From assembly GCA_947447895.1 (NCBI GenBank), contig CANFLM010000008.1, forward strand, positions 1 to 56,965: a DNA stretch of 56,965 nucleotides. The letters run 5' to 3'. The translations under genes and the position numbers were made by a program. Shown here one piece after another: positions 37,835-47,233 of this stretch; position 1 is the first letter of the stretch; each line of letters opens with the position of its first letter. Source of the DNA: Hyphomicrobiales bacterium. Its GTDB lineage: Bacteria; Pseudomonadota; Alphaproteobacteria; Rhizobiales; Beijerinckiaceae. Under the pieces are notes generated by a model. The model made no database searches, was not told the DNA's origin, and saw only the letters and a list, made by a program, of their open reading frames with translations.

Positions 37835-38638
37835 ATGTACGCTTTTGCCTATCAACGTCCTACCACCGTGCGTCAGGTGCAGTCGGCCCTCGGCAAACAT
37901 GAGGATGCCAAAATTCTGGCTGGCGGCCAGACCCTGCTGCCAACCATGAAGCAGCGCCTGGCTTCCCCTTCGGCCGTGATCGATCTCGGCCATGTGGCCG
38001 GTCTGTCGGGGATCGAAAAGAAGGGCCGCAATATCGTGATCGGCGCGATGGCCCGTCATGCCGAGGTCGCGACTTCCGAAGTGGTGCGTGAGGCTATTCC
38101 GGCTCTGGCCGCTCTGGCCGGCGGCATCGGTGATCCGGCCGTGCGCAACCGTGGCACGATCGGCGGTTCGGTCGCCAACAATGATCCGTCAGCCGATTAT
38201 CCTGCAGCCTTGCTGGCTTTGGGGGCGACCATCGTCACCAACAAGCGCAAGATTGCGGCCGATGATTTCTTCCAGGGTATGTTCACCACCGCGCTCGAAG
38301 AGGGCGAGATCATCACCAAGGTCTCGTTTCCGGTTCCCGCCAAGGCTGCCTATGTGAAATTCCCCAATCCGGCTTCGCGCTATGCGATGGTTGGCGTCTT
38401 CGTGTCCAAAAAGGGCTCGGATGTGAAAGTGGCGGTGACAGGTGCGAGCAACGAGGGTGTGTTCCGCGCGGCCGGTCTGGAAGCCGCGCTGAAAGGCAAG
38501 TTCAACCCGAAAGCGGTTGAAGGCGTTGCGGTTGATGGCAGCAACTTCATTGCCGACATCCACGGCTCGGCTGATTACCGCGCCAATCTGGTCTCAGTGA
38601 TGACCAAGCGGGCTGTGACCAAAGCCCTTGGCAAATAA
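37835..38638 (+). CDS. coxM: CO dehydrogenase-type medium subunit, FAD-binding
   Basis: A 267-residue FAD subunit. The two FAD-binding motifs are AGGQTLLPTMK near residue 32 and TIGGSVANNDPSADYPAAL near residue 109. The C-terminal CO_deh_flav_C domain follows. The ATG at 37835 is preceded by GGGAGA; the frame opens upstream at 37796 without support. It completes the S-L-M set and hands electrons to the quinone pool. Confidence 0.95.
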   Translation: MYAFAYQRPTTVRQVQSALGKHEDAKILAGGQTLLPTMKQRLASPSAVIDLGHVAGLSGIEKKGRNIVIGAMARHAEVATSEVVREAIPALAALAGGIGDPAVRNRGTIGGSVANNDPSADYPAALLALGATIVTNKRKIAADDFFQGMFTTALEEGEIITKVSFPVPAKAAYVKFPNPASRYAMVGVFVSKKGSDVKVAVTGASNEGVFRAAGLEAALKGKFNPKAVEGVAVDGSNFIADIHGSADYRANLVSVMTKRAVTKALGK

Positions 38639-38709
38639 GCGATTTGCCTCTGTGAGATCAGCAGGCGGGCTGTTCTGGTCCGCTTGATGGTCTTGGTTGT
38701 ATAAAGATG

Positions 38710-38740
38710 CCTTGGTGCGCCCGTGCCAAGGTATTTTGTT
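38710..38740 (+). terminator. Possible weak terminator or attenuator after coxM
   Basis: Stem CCTTGG / CCAAGG enclosing GC-rich bases, followed by TATTTTGTTTT. The T-tract is interrupted, so termination would be partial. It may set the level of the accessory genes coxD onward relative to the structural genes. Confidence 0.45.
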
Positions 38741-38803
38741 TTGCAGATGACCATCTCCGGCTCTCTTTTGGGTCCGGAATGGTCCGAGTAAGGAGCCGCC
38801 TGC

Positions 38804-39706
38804 ATGATCCGCGCTGTCCCAGCCTCGATCGATGACACCCAGAGCATGTTGTCCCAAACCGGCTATGTCGCTGACCGCGCTTTGGCAACGGTTGTCTATC
38901 TGGCCCTCAAGATGGGCCGTCCCTTGCTGCTGGAAGGCGAGGCGGGGGTCGGCAAAACCGAAATCGCCAAATCCCTGTCGGCCATGCTGGGCCGCAAGCT
39001 GATCCGCATGCAGTGCTATGAGGGGCTGGATGTCGCCTCTGCCGTCTATGAATGGAATTATGCCGGACAGATGATGGCGATCCGTCTGGCGGAAGTGGAG
39101 GGCACGACCGATCGCGCCCGGCTGGAATCCGATCTGTTTTCCGAGCGCTATCTGATCAAGCGGCCTTTGCTGCAGGCTTTGGAGCCCGATACAAGGGGGC
39201 CACCCGTGCTGCTGATCGACGAGCTGGATCGGACCGATGAGGCATTCGAAGCCTTTCTGCTCGAAATCCTGTCCGATTATCAGGTTTCGGTGCCCGAATT
39301 CGGCACGGTCAAGGCCGAACATCCGCCGATTGTCATCGTCACCTCCAACCGAACCCGTGAAATCCACGATGCGCTAAAACGGCGTTGTCTCTATCACTGG
39401 GTCGATTATCCCGATGCCGGACGCGAACTGGCCATTCTGAAAGCCAAGGCGCCCCAGGCACCCGAGGCGCTGACCAGACAGATTGTCGGTTTCGTGCAGG
39501 CCTTGCGCAAACAGGATCTGTTTAAGGTGCCCGGCGTGGCTGAAGCGCTTGATTGGGCCTCGGCACTCGTCGAACTGGATGCGGTTGCGCTTGATCCAAA
39601 GCTGGTCTCCGATACGCTTGGTGTGCTGTTGAAGTATCAGGACGATATCCAGAAAATGCAGGGCTCCGACATTGCCAAAATGTTGAGCGAGATCGGCAAG
39701 GGATAG
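38804..39706 (+). CDS. coxD: MoxR-family AAA+ ATPase (CoxD)
   Basis: A 300-residue AAA+ ATPase. Walker A is GEAGVGKTEIAKS (Lys51) and Walker B is VLLIDELDRTDEAFEAFLLE. Sensor segment reads TSNRTREIHDALKRRCLYHW. In CO dehydrogenase maturation CoxD works with CoxE to insert or sulfurate the metal centre. The pairing with a VWA protein 9 bp downstream is the classic MoxR-VWA chaperone module. Sits 165 bp after coxM. Confidence 0.94.
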   Translation: MIRAVPASIDDTQSMLSQTGYVADRALATVVYLALKMGRPLLLEGEAGVGKTEIAKSLSAMLGRKLIRMQCYEGLDVASAVYEWNYAGQMMAIRLAEVEGTTDRARLESDLFSERYLIKRPLLQALEPDTRGPPVLLIDELDRTDEAFEAFLLEILSDYQVSVPEFGTVKAEHPPIVIVTSNRTREIHDALKRRCLYHWVDYPDAGRELAILKAKAPQAPEALTRQIVGFVQALRKQDLFKVPGVAEALDWASALVELDAVALDPKLVSDTLGVLLKYQDDIQKMQGSDIAKMLSEIGKG

Positions 39707-39715
39707 GTCCAGCCG

Positions 39716-40921
39716 ATGTCGGGCCGTCTCGCAGACAACATCGCCTATTTTGCCCGTGCTTTGCGCGAGGCGGGGATGCGGCTCGGGCCGGGCTCGGTGC
39801 TGGATGCCGTCGAGGCGCTGACAATCGCGGATCCGCACAGTAAAACCGATTTCTATTGGGTTCTTCATGCGGTTTTTGTCAAAAAACACGAAGATTCCGG
39901 ATTGTTCGATCAGGCTTTTGCGATATTTTTCCGCCGCCGCGCCTTCATGGACAAGTTGATCGCCTCCATGTCGCCGCGCGCGCCGGCCGCCCCCGATGAT
40001 CCCGACCGCAAACCCGATGCGGGTGCGTTGCGGGTCGCCGAGGCCCTGTTGCCCAAAGCCAAAAATGACGAGCCGCCCGAGGAGGAGAAAAAGGAACTCT
40101 CGGCGCGGTTGACCATCTCGGATCGTGAAATTCTGCAATCGCGCGACTTCGCGCAGATGACCGCCTCCGAAATCCTGCAGGCCAAGCAGTTGATCGACCG
40201 CATGGTGCTGCCCGATGACACGGTAAGGGCGCGGCGGTTTGTGCCTGTGAACAAAGGCGGGGTTATCGACCCGCGCCGGACCCTGCGCAATTCGCTGCGG
40301 GCAGGCGGGGCGACCATCGATCTGGCCTATCGAGACCATTCGCAGCGACATCCGCCGATTGTCGCTTTATGCGATATTTCCGGCTCCATGGCCGAATATG
40401 CGCCGCTTTTCCTGCATTTTCTGCATGCTTTGACCGATAAACGCCGCCGCGTGGAAACATTTCTGTTCGGCACGCGCTTGACCAATGTCACCCGCTCCTT
40501 GCGCAAACGCGATCCTGACGAGGCGTTGGCGCTCTGCGGTGCGCAGGTCGAGGACTGGTCGGGCGGCACCCGCATCGGCGCCAGTCTGCACCGCTTCAAC
40601 CGTGACTGGTCCCGCCGCGTCTTGGGGCAAGGGGCTGTGGTGCTGTTGTTTACCGATGGTCTGGAGCGGGACGATCTCGACAGTCTGAAAGCCGAAATGG
40701 GCCGTCTGCACCGCTCGTCGCGCCGGCTGGTCTGGGTCAATCCCTTGCTGCGTTTCGGCGGTTTCGAGGCCAAAGCGCAAGGTATCCGCACCATGCTGCC
40801 GCTGGTCGATGATTTTCGGCCGATCCATTCGCTGGCGGCGATGGCCGATCTGGTCAAAGTCCTGTCAGCCGGGCCATCGCGCCAGCATGATCCGAAAACA
40901 TGGTTGAAATTGGCAGGATGA
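39716..40921 (+). CDS. coxE: VWA-domain protein CoxE
   Basis: A 401-residue partner of the MoxR ATPase. The MIDAS metal site is DISGSM beginning at Asp220 (VALCDISGSMAEY), with FTDGLERDD as a later element. The N-terminal half (residues 1-190) is the CoxE-specific helical part rich in Lys, Glu and Pro near its middle. It acts with CoxD in maturation of the molybdenum enzyme. Length agrees with characterised CoxE proteins. Confidence 0.94.
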   Translation: MSGRLADNIAYFARALREAGMRLGPGSVLDAVEALTIADPHSKTDFYWVLHAVFVKKHEDSGLFDQAFAIFFRRRAFMDKLIASMSPRAPAAPDDPDRKPDAGALRVAEALLPKAKNDEPPEEEKKELSARLTISDREILQSRDFAQMTASEILQAKQLIDRMVLPDDTVRARRFVPVNKGGVIDPRRTLRNSLRAGGATIDLAYRDHSQRHPPIVALCDISGSMAEYAPLFLHFLHALTDKRRRVETFLFGTRLTNVTRSLRKRDPDEALALCGAQVEDWSGGTRIGASLHRFNRDWSRRVLGQGAVVLLFTDGLERDDLDSLKAEMGRLHRSSRRLVWVNPLLRFGGFEAKAQGIRTMLPLVDDFRPIHSLAAMADLVKVLSAGPSRQHDPKTWLKLAG

Positions 40922-40986
40922 GCGGGTTGTTCATGACAGGCCGGTAAAATCGGCCTATTCTCTACCGATCATCAAGGGAGTGCGTG

Positions 40987-41316
40987 ATGGCATTGGCGAG
41001 TGACAGCGACATTCTTGAACAGGCCGAGGCCTGGCATCGGGCCGGCCTTGGTGTGGCGATTGCCACGGTGGTCGAGACCTGGGGCTCGGCTCCGCGTCCG
41101 GTCGGCAGCCATCTGGTCATTGACGAGCAGGGCCATTTTCTCGGCTCGGTCTCCGGCGGTTGTGTGGAGGGGGCTGTGGTCAGTGAGGCGATGGATGTGA
41201 TCGGTTCCGGCACGCCGCGCCTGGTCGAATTCGGCGTTGCCGATGAAACCGCCTGGCAGGTCGGTCTATCCTGCGGTGGCAAGATTGCCGTCTATGTCGA
41301 AAAGGTCGTGTCATGA
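40987..41316 (+). CDS. XdhC/CoxF-type protein, N-terminal domain only
   Basis: A 109-residue XdhC/CoxI domain: AGLGVAIATVVETWGSAPRPVGSHLVID, then SVSGGCVEGAVVSEA, then LSCGGKIAVYVEKV (quoted in pieces). These proteins bind the Mo cofactor and help its sulfuration or insertion. Here the usual two-domain protein is split: this gene has only the XdhC domain and the next has the Rossmann domain, overlapping by 4 bp. AGGGAG lies upstream of the ATG at 40987; a GTG immediately precedes it. Confidence 0.88.
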   Translation: MALASDSDILEQAEAWHRAGLGVAIATVVETWGSAPRPVGSHLVIDEQGHFLGSVSGGCVEGAVVSEAMDVIGSGTPRLVEFGVADETAWQVGLSCGGKIAVYVEKVVS

Positions 41317-42011
41317 AAGCGGCATTCCTGCAGGCCATGAATGCAGAGCGGGCGGCCCGCCGTGCTTGCGTGCTGGTAACCGATCTGGCGCAAGGGGTGC
41401 AGCGGCTGGTGCTGTCCGATGGCATTGCCGCCGATCCGCTGCATCAGGAACTCGAAACCGCCTTGCGGATGGGCAAAAGCGGTATGGTCGACCACGAGAC
41501 CGGCCGCTATTTTATCACCGTCCAGGCGCCTCCTTTGCGGATTGTGGTGGTGGGGGCCGTGCATGTGTCGCAGGCTTTGGCCTCGATGGCGCATCTGCTG
41601 GGGCATCGGGTGATTGTGGTCGATCCGCGCACCGCTTTTGCCTCCAAAGAACGCTTTCCCGACGCCGATCTGTTGGCGCAATGGCCCGACGAGGCCCTGC
41701 CGGTGGTCGGGATCGACCGTTACACGGCCTTTGTCGCACTGACCCATGATCCCAAGATCGATGATCCCGGACTGGTGGCCGCCATGAAATCGGATTGTTT
41801 CTATATCGGGGCGTTGGGATCACGCAAAACCCATGCGAAACGGCTGGAACGGTTGGGCAGTGCAGGGTTTGCGGCGGAGCATCTGGCCCGTATCCATGCG
41901 CCGATCGGTCTGGATATCGGTGCGGTCAGTCCGGCAGAAATCGCCTTGTCGATCATGGCCGAAATCACCGCCGCGCAACGCAAGAAGCCCGAACGTCCCG
42001 CAGGTTCGTGA
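41313..42011 (+). CDS. XdhC-family protein with Rossmann domain (CoxI-like)
   Basis: A 232-residue protein. The N-terminal 60 residues contain a short XdhC-like part, and the C-terminal part is the XdhC_C Rossmann domain (LRIVVVGAVHVSQALASMAHLLGHRVIVVDPR) with the later FYIGALGSRKTHAKR and LGRIHAP-like blocks (here LARIHAPIGLDIGAVSPAEIALSIMAEI). It pairs with the preceding XdhC domain and likely acts in cofactor handling for CoxL. Overlaps the neighbours by 4 bp and 1 bp, so it is translationally coupled on both sides. Confidence 0.88.
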   Translation: MKAAFLQAMNAERAARRACVLVTDLAQGVQRLVLSDGIAADPLHQELETALRMGKSGMVDHETGRYFITVQAPPLRIVVVGAVHVSQALASMAHLLGHRVIVVDPRTAFASKERFPDADLLAQWPDEALPVVGIDRYTAFVALTHDPKIDDPGLVAAMKSDCFYIGALGSRKTHAKRLERLGSAGFAAEHLARIHAPIGLDIGAVSPAEIALSIMAEITAAQRKKPERPAGS

Positions 42012-43039
42012 TGATCTTTGCCGATGTTCCTCTGTCGCAGGCCGAAGGGGCGATTGCCGCCCATTCCATCCGTCTGGGCGATCTGGTCATCAAAAAAGGT
42101 GTGGTGCTGACAGCCCAGCATGTGAAGGGCCTCGCCGCCCTTGCGATCGATCGTGTCACGATTGCGCGGCTCGAGCCCGATGATGCCGACGAAAACACCG
42201 CGGCCGCACGGCTGGCGCAATCGCTGTTGGGTGCCAATGTGATGGCGCATGGCCCAGCCACCGGGCGCGCCAACCTGTTTGCGACCGCAGATGGCGTTTT
42301 GCAGGTCGATGCCGCGCGGATCGACGCCATGAACATGGTGGATGAGGCGCTGACCGTGGCCACATTGCCCAATTGGCGGGTGGTGCAGCGCGGCGAAATG
42401 ATCGCGACTGTCAAAATTATTCCTTTTGCGGTTCCCTCCACGCTGCTCGAGCAAAGTTTTGCGGCCGCGGGGGCGCGCTCTCCCGTCTCTGTGGCGGCTT
42501 TCAAGCCGCTGCGCGTCGGCCTGATCGCAACCAGTCTGCCGGGCCTGAAACCGGCTGTGATCCGCAAAACCTCGGATGTCCTGGCCAAGCGGCTGCAAAC
42601 CGGACAGGCCAGCCTGACCGCCGAAGTGCTGGTGGGTCATAAAAGTGCCGATGTGGCCGAGGCGATAGCCCGCATGGGGGGCGGAGTGGACCTTCTGGTG
42701 CTGTTCGGCGCCTCGGCGATGACCGACCGGCGGGATGTGTTACCGACGGCCATCGAGCAGGCCGGCGGTTCGATCATCCATTTCGGATTGCCGGTTGATC
42801 CGGGCAATCTGCTGCTGCTTGGACAGTGGACGCGGCCTGACGGAAAGACCATTCCGGTGATCGGCGCCCCGGGTTGCGCGCGCAGTCCGAAAGAGAACGG
42901 CTTTGACTGGGTGCTGCAACGCCTGATGGCTGGCCTTGCGGTGACCCGCGAGGATATGATGCGGATGGGCCATGGCGGCTTGCTGATGGAGATTGTCCAG
43001 CGCGGCCAGTTGCGCGCCGATCTGGGCACTGTGGAATGA
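42011..43039 (+). CDS. Molybdopterin-binding protein (MoeA/MogA-like fold)
   Basis: A 342-residue protein. The N-terminal third (AEGAIAAHSIRLGDLVIKKGVVLT) resembles the start of MoeA-like proteins, and the C-terminal half carries a MoCF-type domain (VDLLVLFGASAMTDRRDVLPTAIEQAGG, then PVIGAPGCARSPKENGFDWVLQRLMAG). In related bacteria this region is fused to a MobA/MocA-like nucleotidyltransferase. The two are adjacent, separate genes overlapping by 4 bp here. A role in forming the cytosine dinucleotide cofactor of CoxL is the natural inference. Start shares one base with the upstream stop. Confidence 0.82.
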   Translation: MIFADVPLSQAEGAIAAHSIRLGDLVIKKGVVLTAQHVKGLAALAIDRVTIARLEPDDADENTAAARLAQSLLGANVMAHGPATGRANLFATADGVLQVDAARIDAMNMVDEALTVATLPNWRVVQRGEMIATVKIIPFAVPSTLLEQSFAAAGARSPVSVAAFKPLRVGLIATSLPGLKPAVIRKTSDVLAKRLQTGQASLTAEVLVGHKSADVAEAIARMGGGVDLLVLFGASAMTDRRDVLPTAIEQAGGSIIHFGLPVDPGNLLLLGQWTRPDGKTIPVIGAPGCARSPKENGFDWVLQRLMAGLAVTREDMMRMGHGGLLMEIVQRGQLRADLGTVE

Positions 43040-43647
43040 GCTGGGCGGCCATTATCCTCGCGGCGGGTCGTTCCAGCCGGATGGGAAATTCTCATAAACT
43101 GCTTGAAGAATTAAGCGGTAAGCCGCTGATAAATCACGTTATTGATGCGGCAGAAAAAGCATTTCTCGTACCCCTTTTGCTGGTGACAGGCTACCGGCGG
43201 GCCGATGTCGCGGCCTTGGCGCACGGCCATGACATCGAGGAAGTGTTCAACCCCGATTATGCCTCGGGCATGATGTCGTCTGTGGTGGGCGGGTTGCGTG
43301 CAGTGCCCGAGTCCTGCGAAGGGGCGGTGATCCTGTTGGGCGATATGCCGATGATCACGCCGCAACATATCCGCACCACCATTGCCGCTTTGCAGGCGCA
43401 GCCGGAGGCCTTTGCTGCCGTGCCTGTCTATCGCCGGCAATGGGGGCATCCCGTGGTGATGCGTCGCGGCCTGTTCGGGGCTGTGATGGGGTTGTCGGGC
43501 GATCACGGGGCGCGTGCCGTGCTCAAAGCCCATCTGGCACAGGTGGTCGAAGTGCCGATTGATGATCCCGCCATCCTGCTTGATCTCGATACGCCGGAAG
43601 CGCTCGCGCTGGCCAGACAAAGCGGGTCTGCTCGTCTTACCCCTTGA
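43036..43647 (+). CDS. MocA-like molybdenum cofactor nucleotidyltransferase
   Basis: A 203-residue NTP-transferase. Its N-terminus [12 protein letters not shown] is the nucleotide-binding signature, followed by [12 protein letters not shown] and [10 protein letters not shown] with the metal-binding Asp. This is the MocA/MobA fold; the cox setting favours CTP use, since CO dehydrogenase-type enzymes carry the cytosine dinucleotide. Translationally coupled to the preceding molybdopterin-binding protein. The 3' end overlaps a convergent DUF2256 gene by 11 bp. Confidence 0.87.
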   Translation: MSWAAIILAAGRSSRMGNSHKLLEELSGKPLINHVIDAAEKAFLVPLLLVTGYRRADVAALAHGHDIEEVFNPDYASGMMSSVVGGLRAVPESCEGAVILLGDMPMITPQHIRTTIAALQAQPEAFAAVPVYRRQWGHPVVMRRGLFGAVMGLSGDHGARAVLKAHLAQVVEVPIDDPAILLDLDTPEALALARQSGSARLTP

Positions 43648-43807
43648 GGTTGCGTGCCGACGGGGTCTGTTTTGCCATACGGCAGCGGTCGGAGCAGAAA
43701 CGCACCTCGTCCCAGACCCGCTCCCATTTTTTACGCCATGCGAAGGGCAAGCCGCAGGTCTGGCAGGGTTTGGTCGGCAAATCGGCCTTTTTGCGCATTT
43801 TTGCCAT
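43637..43807 (-). CDS. DUF2256 domain-containing small zinc-ribbon protein
   Basis: A 56-residue basic protein. Four cysteines in the pattern CQTCG ... FCSDRC are spaced like a zinc ribbon, and [16 protein letters not shown] is the DUF2256 signature. I take the ATG at 43807; the frame continues upstream to 43939, overlapping the SDR gene, without support. Function unknown; in other bacteria it is often near photolyase or other housekeeping genes. It is convergent with the MocA-like gene and divergent from the SDR gene. Confidence 0.85.
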   Translation of the reverse strand: MAKMRKKADLPTKPCQTCGLPFAWRKKWERVWDEVRFCSDRCRMAKQTPSARNLKG

Positions 43808-43887
43808 GTCATTCCCTTGTGTTGATCCGATCCAAACCCGCTTTGGCAACGTAATGTACGCAGATAAAGTGTCAGGAGATGTGTGCA

Positions 43888-44622
43888 ATGGCTCGCAATC
43901 ATGTGATTTTCGGTGGTTATGGTGGTGTCGGTCTGGCAATAGCCCGGCGTTTGGTGGCTTCCGGCGATCATGTGCATCTGGTCGGACGCCATCAGGAGCG
44001 GTTGCAACACGCCGCCGCCTCCTTGGGAGCCACCAGCAGCCTGTGCGATGTACTGGTGCCCGAACAGATCACGCAGGCCCTCAACGATGCCCAAAGCCAT
44101 GGGCCGATCCACGGCCTGTGTTATGCCGTCGGCACCATCAACCTCAAGCCTTTAGCCCGTTTGGCTGTTTCGGATTTCGAGCAGGATTATCGTGTCAATG
44201 CTCTCGGTGCCGCGCTGGCCATTCAGGCCGCCGTTGCCGGTTTGAAAGCCTCCGAGGGGATCGCCTCCGTCCTGCTGTTTTCTTCGGTCGCCGTTGCGCA
44301 GGGCTTTCCGGCCCATGCCTCGATCGCCATGGCCAAAGGAGCGGTTGAGGCTCTGACCCGCTCGCTGGCTACCGAATTGTCGCCCAAAATCCGCGTCAAC
44401 TGCATTGCGCCGTCCTTGACCCGCACCCCTCTGGCGGCTGGCATGACTGGCAATGAAGCGATGGCAACTGCCATTGCCGGGATGCATGCGAGCCAGCGTC
44501 TGGGCGAGGTTGATGATATTGCACCGCTGGCCTGTCTGCTGTTGGGCGAAGAATCGGGCTGGATGACCGGACAGGTGATCGGGGTTGATGGCGGACGCTC
44601 GACATTGCGCGTCAAGGGTTGA
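43888..44622 (+). CDS. Short-chain dehydrogenase-like protein lacking the catalytic tyrosine
   Basis: A 244-residue SDR-fold protein. The cofactor-binding motif is [14 protein letters not shown], with later NAAG-region equivalent [11 protein letters not shown] and the C-terminal IGVDGGRST. The Ser is kept (FSSVAV, 132-133) and Lys150 is kept, but the residue four before it is Ile146 instead of Tyr ([14 protein letters not shown]). Classical SDR catalysis needs that Tyr, so this belongs to an atypical group, active in another way or inactive. I prefer the ATG at 43888: AGGAG lies 9 nt upstream, while it directly touches the ATG at 43879. Confidence 0.86.
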   Translation: MARNHVIFGGYGGVGLAIARRLVASGDHVHLVGRHQERLQHAAASLGATSSLCDVLVPEQITQALNDAQSHGPIHGLCYAVGTINLKPLARLAVSDFEQDYRVNALGAALAIQAAVAGLKASEGIASVLLFSSVAVAQGFPAHASIAMAKGAVEALTRSLATELSPKIRVNCIAPSLTRTPLAAGMTGNEAMATAIAGMHASQRLGEVDDIAPLACLLLGEESGWMTGQVIGVDGGRSTLRVKG

Positions 44623-44631
44623 TGGGCGGCA

Positions 44632-45435
44632 TTAGAAGCGGCGCGCGGCCATGATGGCGGTATAAAGCCCGTTATGGCTCAGGCTGTCGCTCTCATAGCC
44701 GAGCGCCAGATGATATTCGTTGCCCAGCATTCTGAGGCCTCCCAACGCTGCGCCAAGGCGTTGGCGCTGGAAAGAGCGGTCCCGATAGACCGTGACTTCG
44801 GGGCCGATCATCATGTCTTTTGTCACAGGCAGCATCACAGAGCTTTTGTAGGTCACGCCGCGCAGAATGGTGTCGATATCCATCTGCACGGAGAGAACCA
44901 GACCGTTGCGCCACCGCTCGATCATCGTGCCCGCAAGGGTTGCGGTCTGGATGCGTTCGAAAAGGACCGTGCTGGCCTGATTGGTGCGGATGCTCCACTG
45001 CCTGCCGATAGCGACGGCATAATAGCTGTCGGCTTTGACCATCTCCCAGCCGAGTGTGAAGGCGTTGAGCGTGTTGCGATCCTGATGGGCCACGGGAGTG
45101 GCGGCGAGGTTGTCGCGCCCCTGATGGGGGGTGGAGATGAGACCGCGCTTGGCCATCATAAAGCCGCCGCCCCATTCCTCGTCGCCGCGCAAGGACAGTT
45201 TCAGGCTGGTGGTGATCAGCCGCTGGGCGGGGGAGATGTCGAGTTGGTTGAACATCACCAAGGCATCATCTCTGGCGCCGCGCGCGCTGGTCAGGGCATT
45301 GGTTTGTGGTGCGCATAGTGCAAAACCGCCGATCATCTCGCAAGCGCGTGTCGGGTATGGGTCTGTCAGCAGACCCGTTAGGCCGAGAACGAGCCCCGGA
45401 ATGTCCCATTGAACGGGTTTCAGCCCGAAACGCAT
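44632..45435 (-). CDS. Possible outer-membrane barrel protein, BcsS-like
   Basis: A 267-residue protein I recognise only weakly. Its second half has alternating polar and apolar strands ending in GPEVTVYRDRSFQRQRLGAA, GGLRMLGNEYHLALGYESDS and a terminal aromatic residue (AARRF), as in small outer-membrane barrels. The pattern GPE ... RxGA ... GY recalls BcsS, a cellulose-locus protein of Rhizobiales. The N-terminus is a poor signal peptide. No cellulose synthase genes are in the window. The start is uncertain (45435 or 45444). It converges with the SDR gene, ending 10 bp from it. Confidence 0.45.
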   Translation of the reverse strand: MRFGLKPVQWDIPGLVLGLTGLLTDPYPTRACEMIGGFALCAPQTNALTSARGARDDALVMFNQLDISPAQRLITTSLKLSLRGDEEWGGGFMMAKRGLISTPHQGRDNLAATPVAHQDRNTLNAFTLGWEMVKADSYYAVAIGRQWSIRTNQASTVLFERIQTATLAGTMIERWRNGLVLSVQMDIDTILRGVTYKSSVMLPVTKDMMIGPEVTVYRDRSFQRQRLGAALGGLRMLGNEYHLALGYESDSLSHNGLYTAIMAARRF

Positions 45436-45527
45436 CGAAATCATCCGAATTGGCCACGGAGTACGGCTGATTCGAATTCTGGTGTTTGCAACCTGTGTTG
45501 AACCTGTCGGAATTGACAGGGGCAGGC

Positions 45528-46238
45528 CTAGATCAACCCCATGCCTTTAAGGCTGGCATGGCCATTGCGGCCGACGATAATGTGGTCATGCAGCAAAATG
45601 CCCAGAGGTTTGGCAATATCGGCAATCTCGCGGGTCATTGCGATATCGGCCTGCGACGGGGTCGGATCGCCCGACGGATGGTTGTGGACCAGGATCAGGG
45701 CCGAGGCGTTCAATTCCAGTCCGCGCCGGACCACCTCGCGCGGATAGACGGGGGTGTGGTCGACCGTGCCGGTCTGTTGCAACTCGTCTGCCAGCAGGCC
45801 ATTGCGTTTGTCGAGAAACAGGATGCGGAACTGCTCGACCTCGGCAAATGCCATCGCAGCGCGGCAATAATCGATCACCGAGGACCAAGAGGACAGCACT
45901 TCGCGTTTGGTGACGGCCCCCTTGGCCAACGAGAGCCCGGCCGCCTCGATGATCTTGATGTCGAGGGCTGTTTGTTCGCCCAAGCCCTTGACCGTCAGCA
46001 AACGCGCCATCGGCGCACCGATGACCTCGGCGACCGAGCCGAATTGGCTGATCAGCATTTTGGCCAGCGGTTTGACATCGCGCTGCGGGATCGAGCGAAA
46101 TAAAACCAATTCGAGTAATTCGTAATCATGCAACCCGTCAACGCCCACGCGTGCAAAGCGTTCTCTCAACCTCTGGCGGTGGCCGTGCCGGTGGTCCTCC
46201 TCGCTCGGGTCTTGGGGGCGGGGAGGAGCATCGGTCAT
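45528..46238 (-). CDS. radC: RadC family JAMM/MPN+ protein
   Basis: A 236-residue protein. The C-terminal JAMM metalloprotease-like motif is [14 protein letters not shown], with an upstream Glu in the fold. The N-terminal UPF0758 helix-hairpin-helix part contains [22 protein letters not shown]. The name DNA repair protein is historical; a direct repair role is not established. It lies 11 bp after map on the same strand, a pairing common in alphaproteobacteria. Start at 46238. Confidence 0.95.
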   Translation of the reverse strand: MTDAPPRPQDPSEEDHRHGHRQRLRERFARVGVDGLHDYELLELVLFRSIPQRDVKPLAKMLISQFGSVAEVIGAPMARLLTVKGLGEQTALDIKIIEAAGLSLAKGAVTKREVLSSWSSVIDYCRAAMAFAEVEQFRILFLDKRNGLLADELQQTGTVDHTPVYPREVVRRGLELNASALILVHNHPSGDPTPSQADIAMTREIADIAKPLGILLHDHIIVGRNGHASLKGMGLI

Positions 46239-46249
46239 GGGCAGGGCTT

Positions 46250-47092
46250 TCAGCGTTCAGGCAGGCCGGGTTGGAAGCCTTCGAGGCCACGCGGGGAATA
46301 GGTGAAGACCTCGCAGCCGGTCTCGGTCACGCCCAGCGTATGCTCGAATTGGGCCGAGAGCGAGCGGTCGCGGGTGACGGCCGTCCAGCCATCATTGAGC
46401 ACTTTGACCTGCGGACGGCCCAGATTGATCATCGGCTCGATGGTAAAGAACATGCCGGGTTTCAATGTCACGCCCTCGCCGGGGCTGCCGTAATGCAGGA
46501 TATTGGGCTCGTCATGGAACAGCTGGCCCAAGCCATGTCCACAAAAATCACGAACCACCGAGCACCGCTCGCCTTCGGCATAACTCTGGATCGCATAGCC
46601 GATATCGCCGGTTGTCGCGCCCGGTTTGACCGCTGCAATGCCGCGCACCAGCGATTCATAGGTGACTTCCACCAGCCGTTCGGCCCGGCGCGGCAAGGCT
46701 CCCACCGCATACATGCGGCTGGAATCGCCATGCCAGCCATCAACGATCAGGGTCACATCGACATTGATGATGTCGCCTTCGCGCAAGGCTTTGTCATTGG
46801 GGATGCCGTGGCAGACCACATGATTGACCGAGGTGCAGATGGCCCGGCGATAGCCGCGATACATCAACGGGGCCGGATAGGCCCCGTGGTCCATCGCGAA
46901 CTGGAAGCACAGGCTGTCGAGATCATCGGTGGTGACACCCGGGCGCACGGCATCATAAACCAGATCGAGCGCCTCGGCGGCCAGACGGCCGGCCTTGCGC
47001 ATGCCTTCGAAGGCTTGCGGGCCGTGGATCTTGATTTTGCCCGGCTGGCGACGCTGGGATGAGTGCGCTTCAATAAAGGTCATAATTGTCAT
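46250..47092 (-). CDS. map: Methionine aminopeptidase, type I
   Basis: A 280-residue metalloprotease that removes the N-terminal Met. Metal-binding residues are in [16 protein letters not shown] (two Asp), [19 protein letters not shown] (His) and [10 protein letters not shown] (Glu), with a last Glu near the end ([16 protein letters not shown]). The His in [13 protein letters not shown] is also conserved. Length is slightly over the usual 250-265 because of a short N-terminal part. Operon with radC. Confidence 0.97.
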   Translation of the reverse strand: MTIMTFIEAHSSQRRQPGKIKIHGPQAFEGMRKAGRLAAEALDLVYDAVRPGVTTDDLDSLCFQFAMDHGAYPAPLMYRGYRRAICTSVNHVVCHGIPNDKALREGDIINVDVTLIVDGWHGDSSRMYAVGALPRRAERLVEVTYESLVRGIAAVKPGATTGDIGYAIQSYAEGERCSVVRDFCGHGLGQLFHDEPNILHYGSPGEGVTLKPGMFFTIEPMINLGRPQVKVLNDGWTAVTRDRSLSAQFEHTLGVTETGCEVFTYSPRGLEGFQPGLPER

Positions 47093-47233
47093 TGGTTCAA
47101 ACGGCGGCCAAAGGCAAGCCTGTTGTGTCGTTTCATCCGACGATTTTGGTTGATGACTGCTGGCTTTCCCGCCATCAGGCTTGAGAATAATCGTTCAAGC
47201 TGATCTATTCCAGCCCCGAAAGCGAGGCACATC

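Noticed and set aside
45503-45520. Small inverted repeat CCTGTC/GACAGG after radC
   Set aside because: Only 6 bp with no T-run, so not reported as a terminator.
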